Program-made: the position numbers and the translations under genes
The notes under the pieces: generated by a model
Database searches by the model: none
The model's input: only the letters and a program-made list of their open reading frames with translations
What the model was told of the DNA's origin: nothing
Shown here: in pieces, positions 21,447 through 31,337 of the stretch
Position numbering within the stretch: the stretch's first letter is position 1
Layout: every line of letters starts with the position of its first letter
Source of the DNA: Umbilicaria muhlenbergii
Lineage: Eukaryota > Ascomycota > Lecanoromycetes > Umbilicariales > Umbilicariaceae
Assembly: GCA_000611775.1 (NCBI GenBank)
Contig: KK106986.1
Span: forward strand, 186,001 to 250,000
Direction of reading: 5' to 3'
Length of the DNA: 64,000 nucleotides

Positions 21447-23471
21447 ATGTCACAAAACTCACGCCTTCATACTACGCCGTCGCCAGATAGCGAGATGTCG
21501 GGCTCACCACGTCCACATTACTTCCTGGTCCGAAACGATGGCACCCTCACTCCGCTTGTTGCCGTTGACGAGCTTCCTGCATCCATTCGTATCCTCGGCG
21601 TTCCAGCAGCGTTGTCCTACGCAAATACTCAGGGTATGGTAAGCCTTGGACTCGCCGCTCGTAGCGAGCGTCGGTATATATTGGAGAGTTCTACCTACTC
21701 TTCTCCAAGCGGTATTGGAACACCGTCTTCGGGTCAGCCAGCAATGATCAGCCGTCCAGGTGCTACCGACGAACACGTCAAGGTATCCAACGGTGGGATT
21801 GTGAGAAATGAGTCCTCTCATATACAGCACGGACACGGCAGGCAGGCATCATCTCCAAACGCAGGCGTACCGGTCACGGGTCAGGGTGAGCAGCAAGTCG
21901 AGACATGGCGTCAGGGTGTTTCCCGTGGTGGTGTGGATGAGATTCAAGTAAGACCCAGTTCCTCATTGTCTGGCCCATGTCATCTCACGCCGCCTCAGGC
22001 CACCGTCGATGCCATCGTCAACGCCGCATCTAGCAACGGCACCGCCACAGCCAACGCCACCACAACCACCAGCGTCACAAATCCCCTTATTCTCCCTAAC
22101 GTGCCCTCTCCATACTTCCTCCTGCAAACCGCTCCGCATATTTCCAACACCGGCAACAACACCAACCCCGCCATCCTTCCTCCCGCATCCTCTCCCCCCA
22201 CCACCACCACCGCCACTACCGCCACTACAGCCACCACCCTTCCACCCACCACCTCCAACGCAACTTCCTCCACCACGTCTCCTAAAAAGAAGGAGAAAGT
22301 CTACTGCTCCTTCTGGATCCGCCGCGGCGAATGCGACTACACGCAACAAGGCTGCCTCTACAAGCACGAAATGCCGACCGATCGCGAGACCCTTAAAGAA
22401 CTCGGCATCAGCATGATCCCACGCTGGTGGCGCGAGGCGAACGCGGTGAGAGTTGGCGGGAGTGGATGGAATGAGAGGGCTGGGTTGGGTGCGGGGAAGG
22501 AGAAGGAGAAGGGGATGTGGAGGGCTGGTGCCGGGGACAAGGTGCAAGGAGTTCGGGGGTTAGGGGCGCAGGGGCATGTGGCGCAGCCACCTACTATGCT
22601 GCCACCGCCGCAGGTTAAGGGGTCGGAGGGGATGAGAATGATGGTTGCCGCACAGTTGGGTGGACAGCTGTTTCCGGCGCCCGCACGTGCTGCTCCGGTG
22701 GCAGTGACCCCGGCATCGTCTCCAGTTGGGTTTTCGTTCCCGCGGCAGATAATGGGGTCTCGTTACTCGCCTCCTGCTGCTGCGGCGGCGCCTACGCCTG
22801 TCCCGGCCACGCCTATGCCTGTCCCAGCCGCGACATCTTCTCCTTCTTTCGCTCTTCCTCCGGCTTCAGCTCCAGCTCCGGTATATCGCCAACAGTATAC
22901 TCCCATCACGCTCGATGGCCGTGCTACACCATACTCCTCACCGTCTCCAGTAGGTATGCCTCACACAACATCTCGGCACTCGCCTCCGTCTGCTGCAGCC
23001 GAGGTTCCGGAGTCTTCCTCTGCTGAGGGTGCTGCTCCCACGGCAGCTTCTGGGAATGTTACTGTCGCCAGCACGCCGAGCATCCCCGTCCCCAGCACCC
23101 CTACTCCCACCCAGCCTCAACCGACTCTCCCATCCAATTCCCCACCGGGTCCAATCCTTCTCCCCACCTACCAACCGCTCACTCCCTCTTCTACTCACCG
23201 CCAGAGCTCCTCTTCCTCGCCTTCACCAATTCCTCAGCCGAAGTCTGTTACCGCCTTCGACATCTACAACGGCGTGCCGACTCCGCCGCAGGTGCATCGT
23301 CGCTTGTTTGTGACACCGGGGCAGTCACAGTTCGTCAGCTTGGCGCCGGCGGAGTCTGGGTTGAAGAAGGCGACGAGCCAGGATGAGGCGGCCAAGGTTT
23401 GGAATGAGAAACCGAAGGCGGCGAATGCGGGGCAGAAGGATGGGGTGCTCGTGGAGTTTGGGGAGGGGTAA
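21447..23471 (+). CDS. CCCH zinc-finger protein with long low-complexity tail
   Basis: Single exon, 674 residues from the ATG at 21447 (MSQNSRLHTTP); a second in-frame ATG is at 21495. Seen: an N-terminal block PHYFLVRNDGTLTPLVAVDE LPASIRI that looks folded; Thr/Asn/Ala runs at about residues 170-280; then KKKEKVYCSFWIRRGECDY and QQGCLYKHEMP, a C-x8-C-x6-C-x3-H zinc finger near residues 287-308, followed by the conserved LKELGISMIPRWWRE; the rest is Ala/Pro/Ser-rich. CCCH fingers of this spacing usually bind single-stranded RNA, so a role in mRNA control is likely, but I do not recognise a named family member. The next gene is convergent, with stop codons 270 bp apart. Confidence 0.82.
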   Translation: MSQNSRLHTTPSPDSEMSGSPRPHYFLVRNDGTLTPLVAVDELPASIRILGVPAALSYANTQGMVSLGLAARSERRYILESSTYSSPSGIGTPSSGQPAMISRPGATDEHVKVSNGGIVRNESSHIQHGHGRQASSPNAGVPVTGQGEQQVETWRQGVSRGGVDEIQVRPSSSLSGPCHLTPPQATVDAIVNAASSNGTATANATTTTSVTNPLILPNVPSPYFLLQTAPHISNTGNNTNPAILPPASSPPTTTTATTATTATTLPPTTSNATSSTTSPKKKEKVYCSFWIRRGECDYTQQGCLYKHEMPTDRETLKELGISMIPRWWREANAVRVGGSGWNERAGLGAGKEKEKGMWRAGAGDKVQGVRGLGAQGHVAQPPTMLPPPQVKGSEGMRMMVAAQLGGQLFPAPARAAPVAVTPASSPVGFSFPRQIMGSRYSPPAAAAAPTPVPATPMPVPAATSSPSFALPPASAPAPVYRQQYTPITLDGRATPYSSPSPVGMPHTTSRHSPPSAAAEVPESSSAEGAAPTAASGNVTVASTPSIPVPSTPTPTQPQPTLPSNSPPGPILLPTYQPLTPSSTHRQSSSSSPSPIPQPKSVTAFDIYNGVPTPPQVHRRLFVTPGQSQFVSLAPAESGLKKATSQDEAAKVWNEKPKAANAGQKDGVLVEFGEG

Positions 23472-23742
23472 GGAAGGGGAAGGGATAGATGGAGGAGAAT
23501 AGAGGGGCTAAGAGCGAGAAATGGGGAGGTAGTGGTACTTGTGGTGGACTTTTTTGTGCTTGTTCTGTTTGCTGCTGGAACAGTCCTCGGAAATGTTTTA
23601 TGTTCCAGCCTCACTTTTGTGCCTATAGGGGATTAACTCGGCGTTTGTACCTCATCCATTTTGTACATTTCCACAATGACAAATTCCTTAGCTTGCCAAG
23701 CTATATGAATGCCGTGTGAAATATACACATCAACAAAGCCGC

Positions 23743-24955
23743 TCACACCAGCCTCTTCGGCCTCTTCGCCTTCGCCTTCCCCTTCCCCTTATTCCCCTGC
23801 TGTGCCTCCACTAACACCCGACTCTCGTCCACCACTGGCGTCACCCTCAATACATCCTCAATCAACTTGACCCCCTGCACCACCCTACCACTTTCGACCC
23901 GGTTCCTCTCCTCCTCCGCCCTCTTCACCCTATCCGCCTCCAACTGCGCCTTCCTCTGCTCCGTCATCTTCCAATGTTCAGGGAACTCCAATTTCCGCTT
24001 CCACTTATGGTGTCTAAAATCCAGCGGGACATCCTCGAATGTATCTTCATTATTCCTCGCTTCAGCCATCAGAGTATCGACCAGGTCGCCCAAGTAGCGT
24101 TTGTTCTGCGCCTGCGTGGGGAACATATCGCTGCTCATTTTCACGACGTCGGTTTCGGGGTTATAGCGCACGCCGGCGAGTTTGACGAGTTTGAGCCGTT
24201 GCAGCTCGGTCAGGTCGGGGAGGTCGCGGGTGCAGAATTCGAGGACGATTTTTTTGGAGGCGGGGTGCGTTTCGCCCATGTAGGATGTGTAGCGGAAGCG
24301 GAGGGGGCGGTCGGCGGCAGGGGCTTCGAAGGGTTTGGCTAGTTCTGTGGAGGAGGGTTGTTGTTAGCTTGGTGGATGATGGGTGGTATGGAGTTGTGTT
24401 TGGGTACGCACTGCTGAGCAATGGCATCTCCCAAGCGGCTATTCGAGCGTACTCTCGTATTTCTCGATGCTGCTCCAATTCCCCGTGGGCGAGAGAGCTT
24501 ATGTCGTCATTCTCCCATACGGGGTCTTCGGCCTGCTCGAGTTCATCGATCTCGCCCATCGACAGGAAGCCGGGCTTGGGCCGTGGATCTTGGTATTCAG
24601 GCTCGTATAGTTCGTTGGCCGCAATGTAGGCTGCGTTGGAGACTTCGGCGGACAAGTCTGATTCCACCCTGGAAGACGTCATGTGTTCCTCGAGCTCTCG
24701 CGCGTTTCGTTCGAACTCTTGTCGGTCTTCGGGTGATAGGGAGTCGTAGAATATGCGGTCATCAGGATGTAAGGAGGCCGCGAACGTGGCGGGTTGTGAG
24801 GGTCTTGGGGGACGGTCTTGGTCTTCATCGCGGTAGCCAATTGTGGTTGTGAAGGAGCGGAGCGGCGGGACTAGAGTCTGAATTCTTCTCCGTGGTAGAC
24901 TGCGGCATGTGCATCGTAGAGCTGAGAAGCCCAGCCGCTGCACAGCTGTTGCCAT
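23743..24955 (-). CDS. Mitochondrial small-subunit ribosomal protein mS35 (Rsm24-like)
   Basis: Exons 24955-24412 and 24344-23743 with a 67-nt intron in phase 1; 381 residues. The N-terminus MATAVQRLGFSALRCTCRSL PRRR is a mitochondrial presequence. The body has the mS35 features: an acidic helical region around residues 60-150, FRYTSYMGETHPASKKIVLE, the block DLTELQRLKLVKLAGVRYNP, and DVVKMSSDMFPTQAQNKRYL. A basic, Lys-rich tail ends the protein (GKGKAKAKRPKRLV). It belongs to the small subunit of the mitochondrial ribosome. The gene starts 145 bp from ALG13 in the opposite direction, so the two probably share a promoter. Family call is firm from the GETHPA...KLAGVRYNP signature. Confidence 0.92.
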
Positions 24956-25100
24956 TGTTGGGGTCTGAAGCTGTTACAGCTTCTAGAAATTGCGGATGTT
25001 GAAGATGAACATACGGTGAGCCGAAAATGCCAAGCACGCAGCTCTGCCCACGCTTCTGCTAAATTGCATGAAACTACCATGTATTCGTGCATCTTCAGTT

Positions 25101-25819
25101 ATGTTTATGGAGATGTCGGCTGAGAACGACAGAGCCAAAAAGCTCTGTTTCGTGACTATTGGTGCTACAGCTTCTTTTGATGAACTGATTAAAGAGGCAT
25201 TAAGTGACCGCTTTCTCGAAGCTCTCCTGGAAGCGGGCTACTCGGATTTACTTCTTCAGCATGGCAAGGAGGGTGGTCAGATCCTCGAAGACTTCAGGAG
25301 AAAGAGCACAATCGAGAGCGAACGATTTCATGGTCTGAACGTTAATGGTTTCGATTTCAACAAGGCAGGATTGGGACAGGAGATGAGGGCTACGAAGGGC
25401 GAGAATGGCTCCGCCGAGGGGGTTGTGATCAGTCACGCTGGTAAGGTTGATGTACTTCCATTCGACACGGTGGTAAGCTTACGAGCATCTAGGCTCGGGC
25501 TCCATTCTCGACGCTCTCAGGATCGCGGTCCCGTTGATCGTGGTCCCCAACCCCGGTTTACTGGACAATCATCAAGTGGAATTGGCGGAAGAGCTGGCCA
25601 ATCAGGGCTATGTAGTGCATGGACGGCTCAAGTAGGTAAATACCAAAGGATGATGAAATGCCCACTCACGTGGTCTTCAGCGATCTACCCTCAGCTATTC
25701 GACAGTCTGAAGCGAACCGAGCATCCCAGAAGTCATGGCCACCAGTGAACAGCGGGGAAGACCCCTCAGGTAGGGGCCTCGCAGGCGTCATGGACGATGA
25801 GATGGGATTCGTCGATTAG
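25101..25819 (+). CDS. ALG13: UDP-GlcNAc transferase catalytic subunit Alg13
   Basis: Exons 25101-25440, 25493-25631 and 25681-25819 give 205 residues, the usual length for fungal Alg13. Seen: [15 protein letters not shown] at the N-terminus, [11 protein letters not shown], then across intron 1 the motif [13 protein letters not shown], and [22 protein letters not shown], the GT28 C-terminal fold that holds UDP-GlcNAc. Alg13 has no membrane anchor; it pairs with Alg14 on the cytosolic face of the ER to add the second GlcNAc to dolichol-linked oligosaccharide. Several in-frame ATGs occur at the start (25101, 25113); either gives an acceptable N-terminus. Alg14 is not in the window. The C-terminal tail MDDEMGFVD fits the conserved end of filamentous-fungal homologues as I remember them. 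Confidence 0.93.
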
Positions 25820-26887
25820 AACCTTCGAGTATACCAAGATGCTCGGTACGACCAATCAATACCAATGGATCGCGTCATGCCGTGCGAAGCTGGCTCACGC
25901 AGCAATGGGCATACTTGCCAATATCACGCAGCTTATCATTCGCTGTGCGAACCCATTTGGAATTCCACATATAAAGGACGCGTGGCAGACTGTATCGGGC
26001 CCTGATTGGGTAATACCGAGTCCTCGAACGTCAGCATCAAGCATAAACCGCCAAGACTCATGATCCGTTGATGGCAGCTCCGATCGCTGATCTTATTGGG
26101 GGAATATTTATCGGTCACAGGGTCATACACGGACCTTCCAACCCTGCCAGGGGTTAATCCTCTTCACACAATCGTCTACATTATTGGACGAGGCGATCTC
26201 AATTTCAAAAGAAATAGAGATCATATGGTCTCGCCAGTCCATCCCCAATATACGGTTGGGGGCCACAGAATGCGTCCCTTCGCCAAAGTACGGAGGTGTC
26301 GCTTTGCAGAAGAGAAAGCACACGGATTGACCCGGTCAAGGATCTTCTAGCTATCTCCAAGACCGTCGGTATCCGTTGTCTGAAGAGTAATTTGCATACC
26401 GAAAAGCCCATCGGCACGCAGATCGGATCAATCGACCCATGTCATCGCCAAGTTGCCGAAGTACGCTGTACTTGGGAAATACGAACCCATCAGCGACGGA
26501 AATCACGGCGGTTCCTCTAGAATCGGAAGTACCTGGAGCCCGAGAGGTGGAGAGTAGGGTAGCTTGTATATTTATGAGCAACGGTGTATAAGAATATACC
26601 TGCAACGAGGCTTGGGAACTGTATAGTATAGCTAAAATAGGTAGAAGTGTATGAGTTCTGAGTTGACACCCCAAAGCATGAGAGTCCAGCAAACTAACCT
26701 CCTGACTCCTGGACACACCAGATTGGACCACAAGCCGTATCGGTATGATTCCTAGCACCTTTTGGCATCGGGTATAGTACGACATCCACTGCCAAATACA
26801 CGAACACTTCCCCCCTTTCAAGTGCCATCCTCGCCCCCCCCACCCCAAATCCAACCTCCCTCCAACGCCCCTTCCCACACCCCAAAC
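25820..26887. other. Intergenic between convergent genes, no gene seen
   Basis: About 1.07 kb between the ALG13 and Mgr3-like stop codons. Several scattered short open frames, none with motifs. C-rich from 26810 on. Confidence 0.5.
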
Positions 26888-28338
26888 TCAATCCCCCCTC
26901 CCCTTCAGCCTCCCAAACCCCTCCTCCGCATTCTTCACCCCCTCCGCAAACCCAATCGCCCTACTCAACCCCCTCGCCTCCTCATACCTCCTCCTCGCCT
27001 CCGCCACATCCCCATCCATCTCCGCGAACTCTCCCAGATTATGCGTCGCGACTGCGCACCCCGTGTCGCATTCTTCGGTGCGGACGGGGGGTTTGATGGC
27101 GGCGGCGATGGCGAGGGCTTTTTGGGCCCAGGTGCGGGCGTTGGAGATGTGGGCGGAGCGGGAGGCGGGGGGTTGGGACGGGGTTGGGGGAGGGGATTGT
27201 TGGGCGAGGGATATGGAGAGGTTGTTCACTGTGGGTGGGGGGGGGTTAGTGGTTGTGTGACGGGTATGAGACGGGATATGGGAGGTGAGGAGGTGGGGGA
27301 GATAGGCAAGAGCGGGGTAGAATGGGGGGACTTACTGAGGACGACGGAGTGGCAGGTTGGTTGGGGGATCATTGCTAGGGCTTGGAGGAAGAGGGGCGCG
27401 GCGAGGTAGTGTTGGTCTTTTTCTTCGTAGTTATGGCCGAGAGCTGGGATGGATGTTAGGTGTGGTGTGCGGTTGCTGGTGGGAATAGGGGGGAAGATTG
27501 CGTACATTCGAGTGCACCTCCTATCTCCTCGTTCGACATCCATTCCCCTTCGCCTTCCCTGACCCCTTCGGTCTCTCTCCTCCTTTGCTCCTTCAGAACC
27601 GTCTCCACCGCCCACACTAATCTCGCCTCGGCCGTTTCTCGCTCCTGCAGAATCGCGTACAGGTCCCCCAGCTTGACACTTATGCCCACGGTCTTCCCTA
27701 GCACCCTTGTTCGCTTGCCCCGGTTTTCTTCTTTGCCGCCCCGTTCCTCTATCCATTTCAGACAGTCACTCCGCACTATCTCCAGGATGTCGATGGCTTT
27801 TTGGTACACTTGGATCTTCTCCATTAGACTGGCAAGTTGGATCTTGACGCCTAGGATTTCGTTGCTGAAGGGATCCATGCGAAGTTCATCGGCTACCTCG
27901 AGGGCTTGCCGGTAGTATTTGACGGCTTGGTTGGGTTGGAGGTCCTGATTGGTGTAGTATAGGGCGCGGCGGAGCTTCATGGCCACGGCCTCGGGGTAGT
28001 TATGAAAATTGCCGACTATGTAGGAGTGGTAGACGTAGTTGGTGTAGACTAGGGCACCCATTCCGAATAGTATACTAAGTGCCATTGGTGTCAGCAGTGA
28101 GTCTAGGGTGTCATCGAATGGAGGGTTCTTACAAGAACGATGCTAAAGACACGGAGAATGGGTTTTCTTTGAACAGCTTTTTGGCTGCTGCGGCCGTAGA
28201 GATATGGCGAGGTCGTGGCCATGGCTGTATAAATGGACGGTAGGTTTGTGGAGGTAGTGTTTCTGGTCGCTGTGTTCTTCGAGGGTAGGATCGCAATGCG
28301 CCGCCGCGTAGGACTCGAGGGAAAGCCCTCGAAAACAT
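26888..28338 (-). CDS. Mgr3-like mitochondrial TPR protein
   Basis: Exons 28338-28133, 28074-27506, 27443-27336 and 27228-26888 sum to 407 residues. The start MFSRAFPRVLRGGALRSYPR R is a presequence; a single hydrophobic segment follows (SFFILFGMGALVYTNYVYHS, about residues 66-85). Then TPR helices: AVKYYRQALEVADELRMDPF, YQKAIDILEIVRSDCLKWI, VKLGDLYAILQERETAEARL, HYLAAPLFLQALAMI, and a last unit AVATHNLGEFAEMDGDVAEA. This is the layout of Mgr3, an inner-membrane adaptor that helps the i-AAA protease Yme1 take substrates. A linker in the last exon is Pro/Ser-rich. The gene faces the SRAP gene, 282 bp apart. Mgr3 versus another mitochondrial TPR adaptor cannot be settled without a search. Confidence 0.82.
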
Positions 28339-28620
28339 TGTTACTAAAGATTGCACGGTTCTATTACGGCCTTCTCTTCATACTAGCTCGAAGGAGTTTC
28401 CAGTAGTAACAGCTGTGCGACAATTCTCAATTAGGGGCTGATTATTGGTATGGGCCGTAGATTTTGGACATAGATCACGATAGATGAATACTTTTGGTGT
28501 TACGAAGTTCGGGCTTCAATGACGTCAAATTCGTGATCTCTCCTTGAAGCTCACCAACACGAAAACTATTTCACAATCGGCGCATTCTGGCCCAATTAAG
28601 TGGGACTGGCAGAATTCAGT

Positions 28621-30087
28621 ATGTGTGGACGGTACGCATTGGGTATCGTGAGTTTTTCTGTCTCAGACGGGCGAGCACGGGAGCATTGTGAGGATGGCTA
28701 ATATCCAGCAGCGAGCGACCTTCGTACGCCATCAGCTTGAAGAGCATGATATGCCGGTAGCAGACGCGCCAGATGACGACGATGTTAGACAATCGTACAA
28801 CTTCGCACCGGGATACCATGGGCTTGTGTATAGGGCAGATGTACCGGACTACGGTGCGGGCAACAGACATCGCGGCCATGAAAAGGCTACGGAGGGAGCA
28901 GCTGAGGAGAGCGAGGAGCCGTCCTCTCAGTTGGAGGACGTCAAGGAGACCAAATACAAGCTTCAAGCCATGAAATGGGGTGTGTGTGGTCCTAGTAATT
29001 CCTACTTAACAAAGCTCACCATGGCAGGCCTGGTTCCGTTCTGGACGAAGCGCAACCCCGATTACAGTTCCGTCATGAAGACCATAAACGCGCGAGACGA
29101 CTCGCTGAAGGAGAACAGGGGCATGTGGAACACCATGAAGAAGACCAAGCGATGCATTGTGGTAGCGCAAGGCTTCTATGAGTGGCTGAAGAAAAACGGT
29201 GGCAAGGAGAAGATCCCGCATTTTGTGAAGAGGAAGGACGAACAGCTCATGTGCTTTGCCGGTCTATGGGACTGTGTTCAGTATGAAGGTGTGTATGTTT
29301 CATCCGAACTTGCCTCTTCGTTAGACTGATACGGTTTGTAGGGTCTGAACAGAAACATTACACCTATACCATCATCACAACGGACTCGAACAAGCAACTA
29401 AAGTTTCTACATGATCGTATGCCAGTTATACTTGAAAATGGCTCAGATGCCATTCGCACATGGCTGGACCCAAAGCGCTCCGAATGGTCGAAAGAGCTAC
29501 AATCATTACTACGGCCATACGATGGAGAACTAGAATGCTATCCCGTGAGCAAGGACGTCGGCAAGGTTGGCAATAATTCGCCCGATTTCATTATTCCCGT
29601 GGCCAGCACAGAGAATAAGAACAATATCGCGAATTTCTTTTCAAACGCCAAAGGATCGCCGGGAGGGAAAGGGGAGAAGAAGGGGACCAAAGAGGAGAAG
29701 AACGAAATCAATGATGGAGGCGTAAAGGTTGAGCATGAACAGGGAGATGATCGCGCAACGGTTGATGTAGCGCGTACCGAAGATAACGCTCCTGTACCGG
29801 TCCCTGCGTCAAGGCCTGCGAAGAACTCGAAAAGGGCCCATGATGACGACGCGGTTGATAAGACCGACGACGCACCTGCCTCGAAAGTAGCAAAGATCAA
29901 TGCTGAGGAAGGCTTGGGACCCGGTTCCCACGAGTCGCCGGAGAAGAAGAGCTCAATACATAAGTCGCCGGAGAAGAGCTCCAACAGAAAGACCAGGAGT
30001 GCGACAAGCAACAACACGGCCTCGAAGCGAAGCCCCGGCCAGGCTGGCGCTGGCAGTCAAAAAATCACCAATTTCTTCAACAAGTGA
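28621..30087 (+). CDS. SRAP-domain abasic-site protein (HMCES / YedK family)
   Basis: Exons 28621-28647, 28709-28979, 29028-29288 and 29342-30087 give 434 residues. It starts MCGRYALGI; after removal of Met the Cys2 is the residue that forms the thiazolidine link to abasic sites in single-stranded DNA. Other SRAP signatures: SYNFAPGYHGLVYR, LQAMKWGLVPFW, TINARDDSL, CIVVAQGFYEW (catalytic Glu), MCFAGLWDCV and KFLHDRMPVIL (catalytic His). The C-terminal 190 residues are charged and disordered (SPEKK repeats) and end SQKITNFFNK, close to a PCNA-binding PIP box as in the C-terminus of human HMCES. The exact acceptor of intron 1 could be 28708 or three bases later. It protects replication forks by shielding abasic sites; nuclear location fits the basic tail. 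Confidence 0.93.
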
Positions 30088-30507
30088 ATAGGGTTTCGGG
30101 TATTCAAAGACGCACAGGGTGTTACGGTCGCGGCTGGCGTTTGATTGCGAACTGTTCGGGCTCGAAGCTGTGGGTTCATGGAGGCTACCATATTTAGGTG
30201 GCGGTAAGGCTGTCATGTAGATACCCTGGGTCTGGTACAGCATATATGCAACGGCGTTCAACATCTCCGGCAATACGAGGTACAGAAACTTGATTTGCGA
30301 TGCAGGGGCAGGGACAGGGGCCTCTCTTATACTTCTTCTCTCCATTTTATAAGAGTATGATGCATCGCCATTGCTCCGCGAACAGTGGGAGTGATTGGCC
30401 CTTATATTCCGGTGCGTAGCAATTGGATACAAGCGATAGACAAGCCCGGTCACGATTGCAAATGGAATGACCTTCTCGAATAATACGGCGGCGTAGTGCC
30501 ACCACAC
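29953..30507 (-). CDS. Doubtful open frame, convergent with the SRAP gene
   Basis: A 184-codon minus-strand frame that starts MWWHYAAVLFEKVIPFAIVT with one hydrophobic helix and has a second one (FLYLVLPEMLNAVAYMLYQT). It overlaps the last 135 bp of the SRAP coding sequence on the other strand, which argues against the full frame being used. A short membrane protein with an unseen intron remains possible. No family recognised. Confidence 0.2.
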   Translation of the reverse strand: MWWHYAAVLFEKVIPFAIVTGLVYRLYPIATHRNIRANHSHCSRSNGDASYSYKMERRSIREAPVPAPASQIKFLYLVLPEMLNAVAYMLYQTQGIYMTALPPPKYGSLHEPTASSPNSSQSNASRDRNTLCVFEYPKPYSLVEEIGDFLTASASLAGASLRGRVVACRTPGLSVGALLRRLMY

Positions 30508-31337
30508 CGGAGATCAGATGATCGAGAGGGCTGAGGGGATGATGCTCGCATCGTGGTCCAGAAGTGTCCCAACCATGGTACGACGCACGCATGCTCATGC
30601 TTAAGCGTCGCGACCTGGCTCTGACCAGGCTGGTCGGTGACAACGGTGACAACTTGGCGGCGCCTCATTCCTTCCAGGCAAGCCGAGCAGGCTTCGATGC
30701 CAGGCTTGTCCGACCCCTTCCCCATCGTAAAATCCAAATCAAATCAAGTCAAGTCACAATGTCTCCAACTAGGTTGAGGATCCTGACGATTTGAAAAATC
30801 TGCCGCCAATCATGCGCGGCCCTTGTACGCTCTTGTCGGCTCTTGTCTCGAGGGAGTGGCGTGCGAAGATCCCCCAGCGTTGATCGCCTTCTTCCAAACA
30901 AATGCCGACATCTGTTGCAACGAGGACTAACCTGGTCGAGCTCATAGCACCTGAGCACAACAGCTGGGCAGGCCAGGTAGCTAACCCGATATCACTTCTC
31001 TCATTTCTCCATGGGTGCTGCCTTTGGAATCATTCTGCATCACCACGGAGCTTTGCGTGGCATACGGCATACTTCCCTTGTGCTTCACCCGTGCGTCTCA
31101 TCCAGCCTCTCGGGATCGACGTGATTATGTATGGCTCGAATGAGTGTGGGCCAGGACGCATCCATTTCCAACTACATGTATTCGCCTGCCCGCACCCTTA
31201 GATTCTCTCCATCGCCAGTCCCCCCGGAATGATTTATCTAACTGCTTTGAATCTGCCTTGCAGTCGGTGAAGCATATCTTCCTTGTGTTATCAACTTTTC
31301 TCGTCTTTAAGCATCTTGATAACAGTCTGGTGTGAGC
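30508..31337. other. Intergenic, no gene seen
   Basis: Upstream region of the isochorismatase-AlkB-GST gene. No motif-bearing frame on either strand. Confidence 0.5.
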
